Source of the DNA: UBA2988 sp965237965
GTDB taxonomy: Bacteria; Gemmatimonadota; Gemmatimonadetes; Longimicrobiales; Gaopeijiaceae
Direction: 5' to 3'
DNA length: 64,000 bases
NCBI GenBank assembly: GCA_965237965.1
Contig: CBDEGT010000001.1
Coordinates: 248,001 to 312,000 of the forward strand
Shown here: positions 51,898-60,831 of the stretch, one piece after another
Layout: the number at the start of each line of letters is the position of its first letter
Position numbering within the stretch: the first letter of the stretch is position 1
Notes under the pieces: generated by a model
Database searches by the model: none
Told to the model about the DNA's origin: nothing
What the model saw: only the letters and a program-made list of their open reading frames with translations
Made by a program: the position numbers and the translations under genes

Positions 51898-52530
51898 TCA
51901 ACCGCTCGGGGCGAGCGTCGGCGGCTGCCTGAACAACCCGATGAGGAGCGCCTTGCCGAGCACGTGCCCCTGCACGGCCTCCATCAGCTTCCTGCGCGTC
52001 TCGAACGCGTCGCCGGTCGCGGGCATGTCGAGCGTGATGTCGAGCGCGAGGAGCTCGAACATGTAGTGGTGATGCGCGCCGGACGCCGGCGCGCCCGGCC
52101 CGCGGTACATCGGACCGGTGGCGCTGATCTGGTAGCTCCCGTCCGCGAGCTTCGCCCCCTCGGGCATCCCTTCGGCCAGCGACCACGCCGTGGCCGGTAT
52201 ATTCCAGACGAGCCAGTGCACCTGATCTTCGGTGGTCCGGTTTCGGGCCACGTTCATGTCGTGCATACGGAGGAGGAACGACTGCGTACCCTCGGGTGCG
52301 CCGTTCCACATCAACGCGGGCGAGACGCCCTTGCCGGGCTCGACGCCCTGGGCTGCTTGCGTATGCCGCACCGGGATGTAGCCGCCGTCTCTGAACGACC
52401 CACTGTTGAGTAGGAAGGCCCTGTTCTCCGGCGGCCGCCCTCCCTGGAACTCCTGGCCCGAGGCCGGGGCCGTTAGCAACCAAGCAATGGTCACGACGGA
52501 GAAAAGCGAGGAAAATCTGACGAGTTCCAT
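51898..52530 (-). CDS. YbhB/YbcL-family (PEBP-like) exported protein
   Basis: The 210-residue protein starts at the ATG at 52530 behind GGAGAG. It has a signal peptide (VVTIAWLLTAPASGQ). The phosphatidylethanolamine-binding-protein fold follows: GVSPALMWNGAPEGTQSFLL, the conserved DMN-x-x-HW region ending VHWLVWNIPA, YRGPGAP and GAHHHYMFELLALDITLDM, where the PEBP GxHR motif is GAHHH. It is a ligand-binding fold with unknown ligand. Bacterial members are often periplasmic. The frame is intact and alone. Confidence 0.85.
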   Translation of the reverse strand: MELVRFSSLFSVVTIAWLLTAPASGQEFQGGRPPENRAFLLNSGSFRDGGYIPVRHTQAAQGVEPGKGVSPALMWNGAPEGTQSFLLRMHDMNVARNRTTEDQVHWLVWNIPATAWSLAEGMPEGAKLADGSYQISATGPMYRGPGAPASGAHHHYMFELLALDITLDMPATGDAFETRRKLMEAVQGHVLGKALLIGLFRQPPTLAPSG

Positions 52531-52649
52531 GTGACTCTCCTGGGTCGACGGTGGATGGGGGGAGGGCTGCTCGGATGATCTCGATGGGCGGGGCGGGCGC
52601 TGTCCGCACGGTCGGAAGAATACGGACCCCGGCCGAGTTTGGCCAGTGA

Positions 52650-52860
52650 TCGACCGGGCGGGTGGTGGGCTACCCCGTCCCGGTGCAAATTCGCCCTCCG
52701 CACCCGGACGATCTCGCCGTGGAGCTGCTCGTCCCGCTGCATATGCTTTGAGCGGCGGCTCGGCTCCCTCTCGCAGGCCTTGCGTTCGAAATAGTCGACG
52801 GAGCAATCGGCAGCTCGGCGCAGATCGGACTCGTATTCCCCGGTGCCGATCGATGAACAC
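52650..52860 (-). pseudogene. Possible IS3-type OrfB N-terminal remnant
   Basis: A minus-strand frame with CSVDYFERKACEREPSRRSK and RDEQLHGEIVRVRRANLHRD resembles the start of an IS3 OrfB (helix, then a basic R-D-x-x-L-x-x-I stretch). No catalytic residues remain. This is a weak call. Confidence 0.3.
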
Positions 52861-52946
52861 ACCAGTTTACTTACTTTTGCTCTGTACCCCAATTCGACGA
52901 GGCAGTTTAGGAAGGGTAGGTTGACTTCTCAACGGAGGTTCGTCGA

Positions 52947-53300
52947 ATGGAAACGCATCGACGTGGTTCGGACGGTCGCCGCTTCTTCACGGCCGAGTTC
53001 AAGCAGGAACAGATCGCGCGGGTTGTCCGGCAGGAGGTAACGCTCGCGGAGCTGGCCCGGGAACTAGCGGTGAATCCTTCGGTGGTGCGCCGATGGCACC
53101 GTCTGATTACGAGCGATAGTTCGGCAGCGGTTAAGGCCAACCAGGAAGTCGTGCCGGTCAGTGAGCTACGGGCCGCGCAGCAGCGCATTCGGGAGCTCGA
53201 GCGGGCGCTGGGGAAGAAGACCATGGAGGTCGAAATTCTCCAGGCTGCACGGGATGAGGTAAAAAAACGACCCCGCTACTACGGCATGTCAAGGAAGTGA
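52947..53300 (+). CDS. IS3-family OrfA (helix-turn-helix)
   Basis: The 117-residue OrfA is complete. It has a helix-turn-helix (FTAEFKQEQIARVVRQEVTL, AELARELAVNPSVVRRWHRL) and a leucine-zipper-like coil (RAAQQRIRELERALGKKTME). A run of seven A residues at 53261-53267, in the A-AAA-AAA phase, would allow the -1 frameshift used by IS3 elements to make OrfAB. The OrfB frame is indeed the -1 frame, and its start overlaps the OrfA stop (GTGA at 53297). Confidence 0.85.
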   Translation: METHRRGSDGRRFFTAEFKQEQIARVVRQEVTLAELARELAVNPSVVRRWHRLITSDSSAAVKANQEVVPVSELRAAQQRIRELERALGKKTMEVEILQAARDEVKKRPRYYGMSRK

Positions 53301-53840
53301 CGGGGCTCAAGATCGCCCCGATCTGTCGGACCCTGGGAGTCAGCCGCGCCTGCGCCTATCGGGAGAGCGTGGGTCGCCCAGCTCGGTATGCTCGGGCGAT
53401 CGCGTTGTCACGGCTCAGATCCGAGCCGTGATCCGCACCCGGTCCTCCTATGGGGCGCGGCGCGTCCGCTCACTCGTCAATCGGTCGTTCGAGACGTCGT
53501 ACAACCTGAAGCGCATCCGGCGTGTCATGGCCATCAACGGCTGGACGCTGCCTCGGTCCACGAGGCGACGTACCGGCCGTGCACACCGCGGGCGGGTCCA
53601 GCGTGCCGTGTCGAATGAGCGCTGGTGCAGCGACGTGCTCGAGGTCGCATGCTGGAACGGCGAGATCGTCCAGGTCGGGTTCGCCCTGGATTGCCACGAC
53701 CGGGAGGCGCTGGCCTACGTCGCGGTACCGAGGGACTTCTTGGGCACCGACGTTCAGTGGCTCATACGGAAGGCGGTCGCCGCGCGGTTCGGCCCCGGTG
53801 GGCGCCCAGACGTGCCGATTCAATGGCTCAGTGTGCTCGA
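53297..53840 (+). pseudogene. IS3-family OrfB, frameshifted and 3'-truncated
   Basis: The frame starts VTGLKIAPICRTLGVSRACA. After a shift near 53405 it continues QIRAVIRTRSSYGARRVRSL and MAINGWTLPRSTRRRTGRAH, with VSNERWCSDVLEVACWNGEI holding the first catalytic Asp and VQVGFALDCHDREALAYVAV. It ends after PDVPIQWLS, before the second Asp, at a joint next to kinase relic 5. The element is therefore dead, although OrfA is intact. Confidence 0.75.
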
Positions 53841-53866
53841 TCGTGTCTGGCGTCGGGTCCATCGAT

Positions 53867-53896
53867 CGAGGGCCGCGTTCAGGCGGGTGACGGGAT
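53867..53896 (-). pseudogene. Ser/Thr kinase 5' fragment, 30 bases (kinase relic 5)
   Basis: On the minus strand these 30 bases encode DPVTRLNAAL and are identical to the corresponding bases of relic 4 (17290 onward). The flanks are unrelated to a kinase. The piece lies exactly between the broken OrfB and noncoding DNA. Confidence 0.55.
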
Positions 53897-54004
53897 CGGG
53901 GTGGTCCACCCGTCCAAATTGGGGATCAGGGCGGCAAACCGCGAGTGAATGTCCCTCTGGCCATCGCCGGGGGACCGGAGGCTAGCGACCGGAAACCTTA
54001 GCCG

Positions 54005-54529
54005 TCACCTCCCACCCCTCATGTGCTCCCCGATGACGGCGACCCACCTCTTGTGCAGGTCCTTCAGCCGTTCGTCGCCGCCGAAGACCTCTGTTGTCGC
54101 ATGCCCTAGCTTCCCGATCAGCTCCGCGTCGTAGCAAGTCTTCTCGATGCCAAGCCCGTACCTGGCCGCGAGTTCGAGCGCCCTGATGCGATCCCCTGGG
54201 CTCACTGACACCCTGCTCTCGATCTCGACATCGCCCGTCTGGCCCTTACGGGGAGCGTGAAGTTTGCCATCGCACTCAGGGCAACGCGCGTGGCGCAGGA
54301 CCTCCAAGAGCGGCACGCGGGTCTTCCTCACCGCCTCACCGTCGCAGATATCCTTGAGCAGCGGGATGCCGCCCTCAAGCACGCCAGCAAGTGACCGCAG
54401 GATCTCTGAGCGCGGGCGACCGGCTCCCAGCTGGGGGCCTCCACCCGCACCCGGCAGCAGGGCCCCGCCGTGTGGCTGGGGGACCAAAGGTTTCCCCGAT
54501 GATTTCCCGTTACTCCTCCGGCTCATCAT
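54005..54529 (-). CDS. Hypothetical protein coupled to an integrase gene
   Basis: The 174-residue product starts at the ATG at 54529, which overlaps the integrase stop (ATGA). It has a Gly/Pro-rich, basic N-terminus (MMSRRSNGKSSGKPLVPQPH, GAGRPRSEILRSL), one CPECDGK knuckle, and a helical C-terminal half with RIRALELAARYGLGIEKTCY. The last motif recalls small terminase-like or other phage/plasmid proteins in which a short helix set precedes AARYGLG. I do not recognise a defined family. It is co-translated with the recombinase, so a role in the mobile element is likely. Confidence 0.55.
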   Translation of the reverse strand: MMSRRSNGKSSGKPLVPQPHGGALLPGAGGGPQLGAGRPRSEILRSLAGVLEGGIPLLKDICDGEAVRKTRVPLLEVLRHARCPECDGKLHAPRKGQTGDVEIESRVSVSPGDRIRALELAARYGLGIEKTCYDAELIGKLGHATTEVFGGDERLKDLHKRWVAVIGEHMRGGR

Positions 54530-55258
54530 GTCAGCGTTCCCTTTCTTTCCGCCGTTTCCACGCACCCAACAGGCCCACTCTCACGGTTGTCTTTTACGCG
54601 GCTAGTGCCCCAGCAGGGCTGCGGTCCGTGCCCCCAAGACCTCCCGGTGCTTCTCAGGCGGTACTCAACGACCTCGGCGCGGTAATGGTTCCGCTGCACG
54701 TGCCCGTAGATACGGTCCACGAGCTGCGCACCGCCGTGCCCCATCTCCTTTTGTACGGTGAATCTCTCGACCGGCACATAGTCCCATTCGTCCTTCGTTC
54801 CGGGCTCGAGGATCCGCTGGACGGTCTCGAGCCGGGTGGAGCAATACGTGTGACGAAAGCGACGGGTACGCACCTCGCCGAGGTCCATCCCTGCCAGCTT
54901 GCCAATCGTGTCGAGGCTCTTTCGGAGGTCGCCGATCATCCCGCTCGTGGTGGAAGGGAAGAGAAGCCCTTCGGTGAGCGGGGACCGCCCCCGAAGAACC
55001 ACTGCTGCAAGATGTCCCGAAGCTGGGGCCAGAGCGGAACGTCGCTTTGACTCGTCTGCGTCTTGAGCCCGCGATGCGCGTTGGGTCGGAAACGCACCAG
55101 CCCGCGGTCGAAGCTCACGTCGTCCACGTCGAGTCCAAGGACCTCGGAGGAGCGTCCCCCGGTTAGCAGGAACGTGGCGATGATGGCGTGCAGACCGGGC
55201 GTAGCGTTGGCAGCCCGCCGCGATTTCAGGGTAGCGGGATCCCGGTCGCCCTCGGCCT
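54526..55258 (-). pseudogene. Tyrosine recombinase (integrase), 5'-truncated and frameshifted
   Basis: The frame reads LHAIIATFLLTGGRSSEVLG, with the first catalytic Arg in TGGRSSE, then LDVDDVSFDRGLVRFRPNAH and DVPLWPQLRDILQQWFFGG. After a shift come LTEGLLFPSTTSGMIGDLRK, TRRFRHTYCSTRL (box II Arg), VQKEMGHGGAQLVDRIYGHV with the catalytic His and Tyr, and a tail to TGA. The catalytic domain is nearly complete, but the arm-binding and core-binding domains are absent. The frame stops where an IS5 end begins at about 55285. It was the integrase of a now damaged element. Confidence 0.72.
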
Positions 55259-55288
55259 AGGAACAGCGACGACCTCGAGCCGCCCCTA

Positions 55289-55842
55289 GGGAAGCTCTGC
55301 ACAGGGAGCCACCGAACGGGTCGGGGTCGATGGCTGCTGAAAATGGCCGCGAAGACGACTGAAGAACAATCCGCCGGTGAGCGTCTTGCCCTTCCGAACT
55401 GCGCGGGAGCAGCGCTGATCACGGATTTCCGCGGTTACAGGGCGCACGTCGCCCCTGGCGGCATGAGTCGGTGACGGACCAGGTAGAGGTTTGAGCATGC
55501 GAATAGCGCGTGAGCTCTACTCGTGTTCTTAGCGAGTCCTCGATATCGAACCTTGGTGAAGCCCCATAAGTTCTAGATCACGTGGAACGCATGCTCACCT
55601 CTGGCACGGACCCGCGACCGGCTACGGTTGATCGCCTTCCAGCGATCGGTCAGTTGCCGGTAGACGTGGCCTCGCCGATTCACGCGGTACCGAACGTGGC
55701 GTTCCTCGAAGCTCTGCCGGTCTGCCTCGCTCCAGTACGCCTGGTCTTCATACAGCGCGCGCTCTTCGCCGTGAAGCAGCTTGGGCAATTGCTTGATGTC
55801 GGCCTGCGCCGCATCCGTCGTCGTCAGACTGCCCGAGTGCAA
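55289..55842 (-). pseudogene. IS5-family element, truncated copy 2
   Basis: The right end carries the same GGAAGCTCTGCACAGG repeat as copy 1. The frame reads TTDAAQADIKQLPKLLHGEE, RALYEDQAYWSEADRQSFEE and VRARGEHAFHVI. A TAG then lies where copy 1 continues RRLWGFTKVRYRGLAKN. The 5' two thirds are missing, cut at 55842 by an IS3 fragment. Confidence 0.75.
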
Positions 55843-56035
55843 TGGCGTCGCCGAGCGCTACATCAGGACCGTTGAAGGAAGAGTGCCTCTACCTCCACGG
55901 CTTCGAGAGCCTGGAGGAAGCCAGGATGGTGATCGGCGAGTTCATTGAGCGTTACAACCGCGGTTGGCTCATCGAGCGGCACGGCCCAAGACCCCGGCCG
56001 AGGTCCGCGAGCAGCTCACCCGCATGGTGGCCTGA
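55842..56035 (+). pseudogene. IS3-family OrfB C-terminal fragment
   Basis: The bases encode NGVAERYIRT, then in the next frame KEECLYLHGFESLEEARMVI, GEFIERYNRGWLIERHG, and after another shift KTPAEVREQLTRMVA and TGA. This is the end of an rve core with the catalytic Glu in VAERYIR. Two indels are present. Confidence 0.65.
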
Positions 56036-56206
56036 CTAAGCGGCCCGCTTGTCCAAGAAACCGGGTCCGGTTCAGGGTGAGCTTGAAACGGCCCACCCCG
56101 GCCTGGTGAGTCCACGGCTGTAGGCATGATGGATTGAGCGCAACATGTATAGCGATCTCCCGGCATCACGTGAGCGTCCCGAACACCTTGACGATGCGCC
56201 CGCGGA

Positions 56207-59017
56207 TCACGGATTCAGCCAGAAGCTCGCCTTGATCAGGAATACGTTGTCCGGGCGCTGACGGAAGATGTCGCGGGCGTCCGACCCGAGTCGGAACTGC
56301 CCGGCCCGCGTCCCGGATCCGACCTCGAACGCGTTGAGGTTATTCAGACGCTGCTGCTGCCAGACGACGTACAGCGTCGATCCGGGCCGCCACTCCCAGC
56401 GATACACTGCGCTGGCACGCAGCGACCGATAGCTGAAGTCACGGTCACCCACGGTGAACGCCGTCGCCGGACCCACGCCGTCGGGATCGACGCGGAAGCC
56501 TTTTCCGTCGTCCGTGGGCACCGACGTTCCGGCATCTCGCCCGTACCGTGTGAAGCGGAAGCTCCGGGGCGCGGCGAGCTCCTTGAGCCGCTGGTAGTCC
56601 CCGGTCGAGACGAACGGCTGGGCGAACAGCTCGAAGCTCATCTCCGGGTTCAACACGAGGTTGAGCCGGACGTCGAGCGACAGTGTCCGCTGACGCAGGT
56701 CCGCGAACACTACCCTGCGTCCGAAGGTCGCGCGCGCGAGCGGGTCTGCGACCGACGTGACGTACTGCGCCGTGACGCGATTCCCCGTGAAGGTCGGACC
56801 GACACTGACGTCGAACATCTCGCTCACGGTGAGCGCCAGGCTTCCTCCGAACTCGCGCTGCCACGCGCCCGAGCGGTCCCCCGTCAGGTTCACGAATCCA
56901 CGGCCTACTAGGTCCCGGCGGTTATCCATCCGATAGCTCAATGAGGCGGAATAGCCGGCGGGGTCTCGCATGACCGGCCCACCCCGAGTGAGGACGGTGT
57001 TGAGCCGCGAGGGGAGGTAGGCGAGGCTTCCCGAGATTCTGGAGAAGTTCAGCAGCTGGGCGTCCCCGGCCACGCCAATCTCGCTGTCTACCAGATCGCC
57101 GCCGTAGTTCCACGCCCAGCGCTGGCTCGCTCGCACACTCCAGTTCTGGAATCGTCGACTGGGCCGGAACTGCACGTAGCTGATGTTGAACTCGGAACCG
57201 ATCCGGTCGGCGATCGTCTGGAACCCGACGTCATTGACTTCGTACCCGGGGCTGACCGCAGACGCTATCGCGTCAAAACGCGCCTGTCCGGTCTGCTTCC
57301 GGAACGCGAGCCGAGTCGAATATCCGAAGAGGGAGGTCGCCGTCGAGTCGAGTTCCAGATAGTCCGCGTCCGGCCGGTGGAAGTAGCGCGACGACCTGCG
57401 CTGCGTCCGGATCAGTGCACTCAGCGATCCGGCGACCCTACTCGATGTGAACTGACCAGCCACTGCCCACTTGCGGTTCGACCACTCGTGTCGGAAGTCC
57501 AACCCGGCGCTGTATGCCGAGGAGTGGAGCGTTTCGTCGAGCGGGGTCCCCGCCACGTCCCGATGGACGGTGGTCAGCAGGCCGCCGAACATCGTTTGCG
57601 CGCCCCGTAGCTCGCGGCGAGCGCGGACCGCGAGATAGTTGGTGAGCGGCTCGACGTCCTGCTCGTGCTCGGCACCGTCGATACCGACCCACGACGCCTC
57701 CTCGGCCGCGGTGACTGCGTTGAGGAGGCCCAACGACCAGCCGTTGGCCGTCTTTCCCGTCAGCTTCGCCGCACCGAAAATGGTCGTCTCCTGCGGGACG
57801 GAATGATAGACGGCATCCACCGGCAGCCCTCCCTGCGGCGGAGGGCCGATGCGGCGCGTGTAGAGGATCTGCGTGCGATCGTCCTCACCGAACCGAAAGT
57901 TGTCCGCACCCTCGACGAAGAAGGGCCGCTGCTCGGCGAAGCGGGTTTCGTACGCCGTCAGGTTGATCACGGCCGGATCGAGTTCCACCTGTCCGAAGTC
58001 CGGGTTGGCCGTGGCGTTCAGGATGAAGTTCGGCGTGAGCAGGTACTTCACGTCGATTCCACCGTAACCGAAGTAGTCGGCGCTGCTGCGGAACGGGTCG
58101 CCGAACGTGACCCGATCGCTCTGTGGCGCACCAATGTAGTCGGCGCGCGCGCTCAGATAGGGCAGCAGCTCGAGTTTGCGCCCAGAGCGAACGCCGCGGA
58201 TCCCGATCAGATGGCCGAAGCGGGGCACCGATCCGACCTCGGTAGAGGGGGTGTAGACCCATAGGGCGTCCGACTGCCCCGCCCGGTCCTTACGTTCGAT
58301 CTGGAGCCCCCAGACCTGCTCCTCCGCACGACCGAAGCGGAGCTGGCTGAATGGGATCCGGATCTCGACGAACCAGCCCTCGTCGGTGATCGTGGTTTTC
58401 CCCTCCCAGACCGGATTCCAAGAGGCATCTCCGCCCGACAAGCCTCCCGGTCCGCCTCCCTCCTCCGCGATCAGGATTTTGTCCGCCTTGGCACCGGAGG
58501 GATTCATCACCACCTTGTAGGAGGTCTGGTGGTCGTGATAGGTGTCGAAGTGCATCAAGAGAACATCGCTTTCCGGGAAGGCGAGGTCGCGTCGATACAG
58601 CCGGGTGGGCACGTCCTGCCCCCGCTCATCCCACAGCCAGCCGCCGATGTAGATCGCCTCGTCGTCGTAAAGGAAGCGTACCTCGGTTGGCCGCGTCGCT
58701 GGCGCACCTTCGTCCGGCGTCATCTGCCAGAACTCCGTCACGAGTGAGGCAGACATCCAGACGGGTTCGTCCAGCCGGCCGTCGACATCGATGCTCTCCG
58801 TGATCCGTACCGCCCGTGCGACGGGAGCCTCGTCGTGCGGAACGGAAACCGCCCGATCGGGGCCCGGTGCACTTTCGTCGGGATCCGATCCCGGACCGGC
58901 AGGCGCGGGATGCTCCTGCCCAGCCGCGGCGGTTCCCAGCAAAAGGAGGGCGGCCGCGATGCCCGGCCCAGGGAAACGATGGCGTAGACGAGGCAAAGGA
59001 ATTCGACGAAGCGACAC
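56207..59017 (-). CDS. DUF5916 outer-membrane protein with CBM9-like N-domain
   Basis: The product of about 936 residues has a signal peptide (GIAAALLLLGTAAAGQ). A CBM9/DOMON-like beta sandwich follows (ESIDVDGRLDEPVWMSASLV, TEVRFLYDDEAIYIGGWLWD, EGWFVEIRIPFSQLRFG). The DUF5916 barrel makes up the rest and ends FLIKASFWLNP with a terminal aromatic strand. DUF5916 proteins are outer-membrane proteins of unknown function, common in Bacteroidota and Gemmatimonadota. The GTG at 59017 has AAGGAG eleven bases upstream. A GTG at 59029 sits inside that site and is less likely. Bases 57386-57636 are duplicated at 19036. Confidence 0.88.
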   Translation of the reverse strand: MSLRRIPLPRLRHRFPGPGIAAALLLLGTAAAGQEHPAPAGPGSDPDESAPGPDRAVSVPHDEAPVARAVRITESIDVDGRLDEPVWMSASLVTEFWQMTPDEGAPATRPTEVRFLYDDEAIYIGGWLWDERGQDVPTRLYRRDLAFPESDVLLMHFDTYHDHQTSYKVVMNPSGAKADKILIAEEGGGPGGLSGGDASWNPVWEGKTTITDEGWFVEIRIPFSQLRFGRAEEQVWGLQIERKDRAGQSDALWVYTPSTEVGSVPRFGHLIGIRGVRSGRKLELLPYLSARADYIGAPQSDRVTFGDPFRSSADYFGYGGIDVKYLLTPNFILNATANPDFGQVELDPAVINLTAYETRFAEQRPFFVEGADNFRFGEDDRTQILYTRRIGPPPQGGLPVDAVYHSVPQETTIFGAAKLTGKTANGWSLGLLNAVTAAEEASWVGIDGAEHEQDVEPLTNYLAVRARRELRGAQTMFGGLLTTVHRDVAGTPLDETLHSSAYSAGLDFRHEWSNRKWAVAGQFTSSRVAGSLSALIRTQRRSSRYFHRPDADYLELDSTATSLFGYSTRLAFRKQTGQARFDAIASAVSPGYEVNDVGFQTIADRIGSEFNISYVQFRPSRRFQNWSVRASQRWAWNYGGDLVDSEIGVAGDAQLLNFSRISGSLAYLPSRLNTVLTRGGPVMRDPAGYSASLSYRMDNRRDLVGRGFVNLTGDRSGAWQREFGGSLALTVSEMFDVSVGPTFTGNRVTAQYVTSVADPLARATFGRRVVFADLRQRTLSLDVRLNLVLNPEMSFELFAQPFVSTGDYQRLKELAAPRSFRFTRYGRDAGTSVPTDDGKGFRVDPDGVGPATAFTVGDRDFSYRSLRASAVYRWEWRPGSTLYVVWQQQRLNNLNAFEVGSGTRAGQFRLGSDARDIFRQRPDNVFLIKASFWLNP

Positions 59018-59029
59018 CAGGACGCTCAC

Positions 59030-59659
59030 TCCTTGCTCACCGAGCGAACCTCACGCTGGAATGTGGCCGCGGCGCAGTAGAGGAATCCGGAAAGTGGACC
59101 GCGGCCGTATGATCACGCAGTCCGCTCTACATGGTAGTCCGGGGCGATGAACTGCGCCACGCCCCGTCTTGCCGCTAACTCATCTTCCTAACATATCATA
59201 TCAACTTAATCCCAGCGGCTGGGCCCACCTCCCCGTCTGAGCCCGCGTGTGGCACGGATGGGGCACAGAGGTAGTGGCCTGCTAGCCCCGGACCACGAAG
59301 AGTCGCCCGGATCCTCTCAAGGGTTCCCCGCGGCACCCGAGGCCTCGAATGATCGGGCGGAGCGGCGTAACGGGGATCACCGGCGTCACGTTAGGGCTCG
59401 CTCAACCTTCCTCGGCCGTGAATGGCTTCTCTAAGGAAGCTCTGAGCAAGGCCCTTCTGGGGGCGGTGCGAGACGGAGGGAGCCGGTTTCAGCGGTCTTG
59501 GGGGCGATGACGGGCTGAAAACGCGCCCAACCGGCATGTTCTGGCCGATGATCCCCTCGTTGCGCCCCGCGTGGGAAAGAGCGAAGGCTTGGCGGAGGGC
59601 GGTTGTCGATGGCCCCTGTCCTCTCTCATTGCGAACTATCAGATGATGCTCGTATCAGA
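59030..59659. other. Intergenic region with a lone IS5-like end
   Basis: No gene is recognised. Bases 59432-59451 (CTAAGGAAGCTCTGAGCAAG) resemble the IS5 inverted repeat seen at 48164 and 49356 with a few changes, so an old excision or solo end is possible. An AT-rich patch at 59185-59205 could hold a promoter for the DUF5916 gene on the minus strand. Confidence 0.4.
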
Positions 59660-59836
59660 TCACGCGCGTAGATGCTTCCAGTGATCCTCGGGGAAGTCCT
59701 CGGCCCGATCATAGACAGGCCCGAAGTCCCCCTGCCAGCCGCGCGCAGGGGGACCGTGGGCGTGATTCATCACATGGCCGATTAGCCGCATCCTCTCCAT
59801 GAGGTGCTCGGCGATATCCTTCTTGCGACTTGTCAT
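59660..59836 (-). CDS. Small protein of 58 residues, coupled to the gene before it
   Basis: The frame starts MTSRKKDIAEHLMERMRLIG and ends EDFPEDHWKHLRA. It is basic and helical at the start and rich in Trp, His and acidic residues at the end, with GHVMNHAHGPPARGWQGDFG in the middle. I do not recognise it. Its ATG overlaps the stop of the 331-residue gene as TGATG, which implies coupled translation. It is too short for default gene callers but its composition is protein-like. Confidence 0.5.
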   Translation of the reverse strand: MTSRKKDIAEHLMERMRLIGHVMNHAHGPPARGWQGDFGPVYDRAEDFPEDHWKHLRA

Positions 59837-60831
59837 CAGTAGTAGACAAGCCCAGCGACAGTAGTCCAGCCGCTCAGGTTGGCCGGCTTATTGCCGGTAC
59901 TTTTGCAGCCCTTGTCACTACCAGTACTACTTGTGTTCTTTGTCACGCAAACTTTAATAGACCCTCTGTTGCTGTTGCGGGCGCGGGCCTTGAACACCAC
60001 GTCCCAGGCCTCGATCTCTCCAGAGAAGCTGCCGCTGTAGGATGTGCCCGATCCCGAACGCTTGCCGGAACAGTCGCCCCGGCTTGTATCCCCGAGGTAC
60101 ACAAAACCGTTAGCGGGCCAGTGCTTCCACTTCATCGGACACGCTGTCCATTTTTGATCCACAACCCGAGCGGTAATTTCAACGCCGTTTGCGTCGGCCC
60201 CACCCCCTTGCGCGGCCCACGTCACTGTCACCCGACTGTCGCTTGGGTAATTTACTTCAGCGTCGGGAGCGGTTGGATTGTTGCATAACGCGCCAGCAGC
60301 ATTGCAATCATATCGCCTGTTATTGCTCCCATTCCAGTCTGCGGTCGTGTATGCCCGGATCTTGGCCATCTGGGTGCCCATGTAGACCAAGAGCTCTGGG
60401 CCATCTAGCCTTGCGCAACCCGTAGCGTGTACGGCTGAGTGCCAACGTCGGCGAGAGGTAAACGGGTCTGTGCTCACCGTCAAGTCTCCGACCGGAAGCT
60501 CGAGTGGAACTTTCGGCTTTTCGAACGCCTCCTCCACACCGTACCAGTACTCGAACTTCGCAGCGCCATCGTTGGGTATGTAGGTCTCGGCACCTTGGTC
60601 CTGAACGCAAGTGGCTTTCAACTCTAGGTTAAGTTCCAAGGCCGCGAACATGTTGCTGAGCTTCCAATCCTGTTTGGTCGCGATCGACCGGAAGGACGTC
60701 CATGGAGAGAAGTCGCTGATGTCCTTGATCAGCATGACCCGGGGCTCGGTGGGGTACAGGACGAGAAGGTGCTCGAACGTCTCCCACGCTAGGTGATAGT
60801 TCTTTCGGATGGTCTCAGGTCCGCCGCTCAT
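59836..60831 (-). CDS. Unknown protein of 331 residues in a coupled operon
   Basis: I do not recognise a family. The N-terminal third (MSGGPETIRKNYHLAWETFE, LVLYPTEPRVMLIKDISDFS) looks like a globular alpha/beta domain without a signal peptide. A middle segment contains paired Cys (ATCVQDQG, HATGCARL). The C-terminal third is Gly/Ser/Thr/Asn-rich with strands and further Cys pairs (ACPMKWKHW, RGDCSGKRSG, KVCVTKN), ending TVAGLVYY. Its ATG overlaps the stop of the thioredoxin-fold gene (ATGA), and its stop overlaps a 58-residue gene. A secreted or surface-displayed product matured with help from the redox-like neighbour is one possible reading, not shown by the sequence. Confidence 0.55.
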   Translation of the reverse strand: MSGGPETIRKNYHLAWETFEHLLVLYPTEPRVMLIKDISDFSPWTSFRSIATKQDWKLSNMFAALELNLELKATCVQDQGAETYIPNDGAAKFEYWYGVEEAFEKPKVPLELPVGDLTVSTDPFTSRRRWHSAVHATGCARLDGPELLVYMGTQMAKIRAYTTADWNGSNNRRYDCNAAGALCNNPTAPDAEVNYPSDSRVTVTWAAQGGGADANGVEITARVVDQKWTACPMKWKHWPANGFVYLGDTSRGDCSGKRSGSGTSYSGSFSGEIEAWDVVFKARARNSNRGSIKVCVTKNTSSTGSDKGCKSTGNKPANLSGWTTVAGLVYY

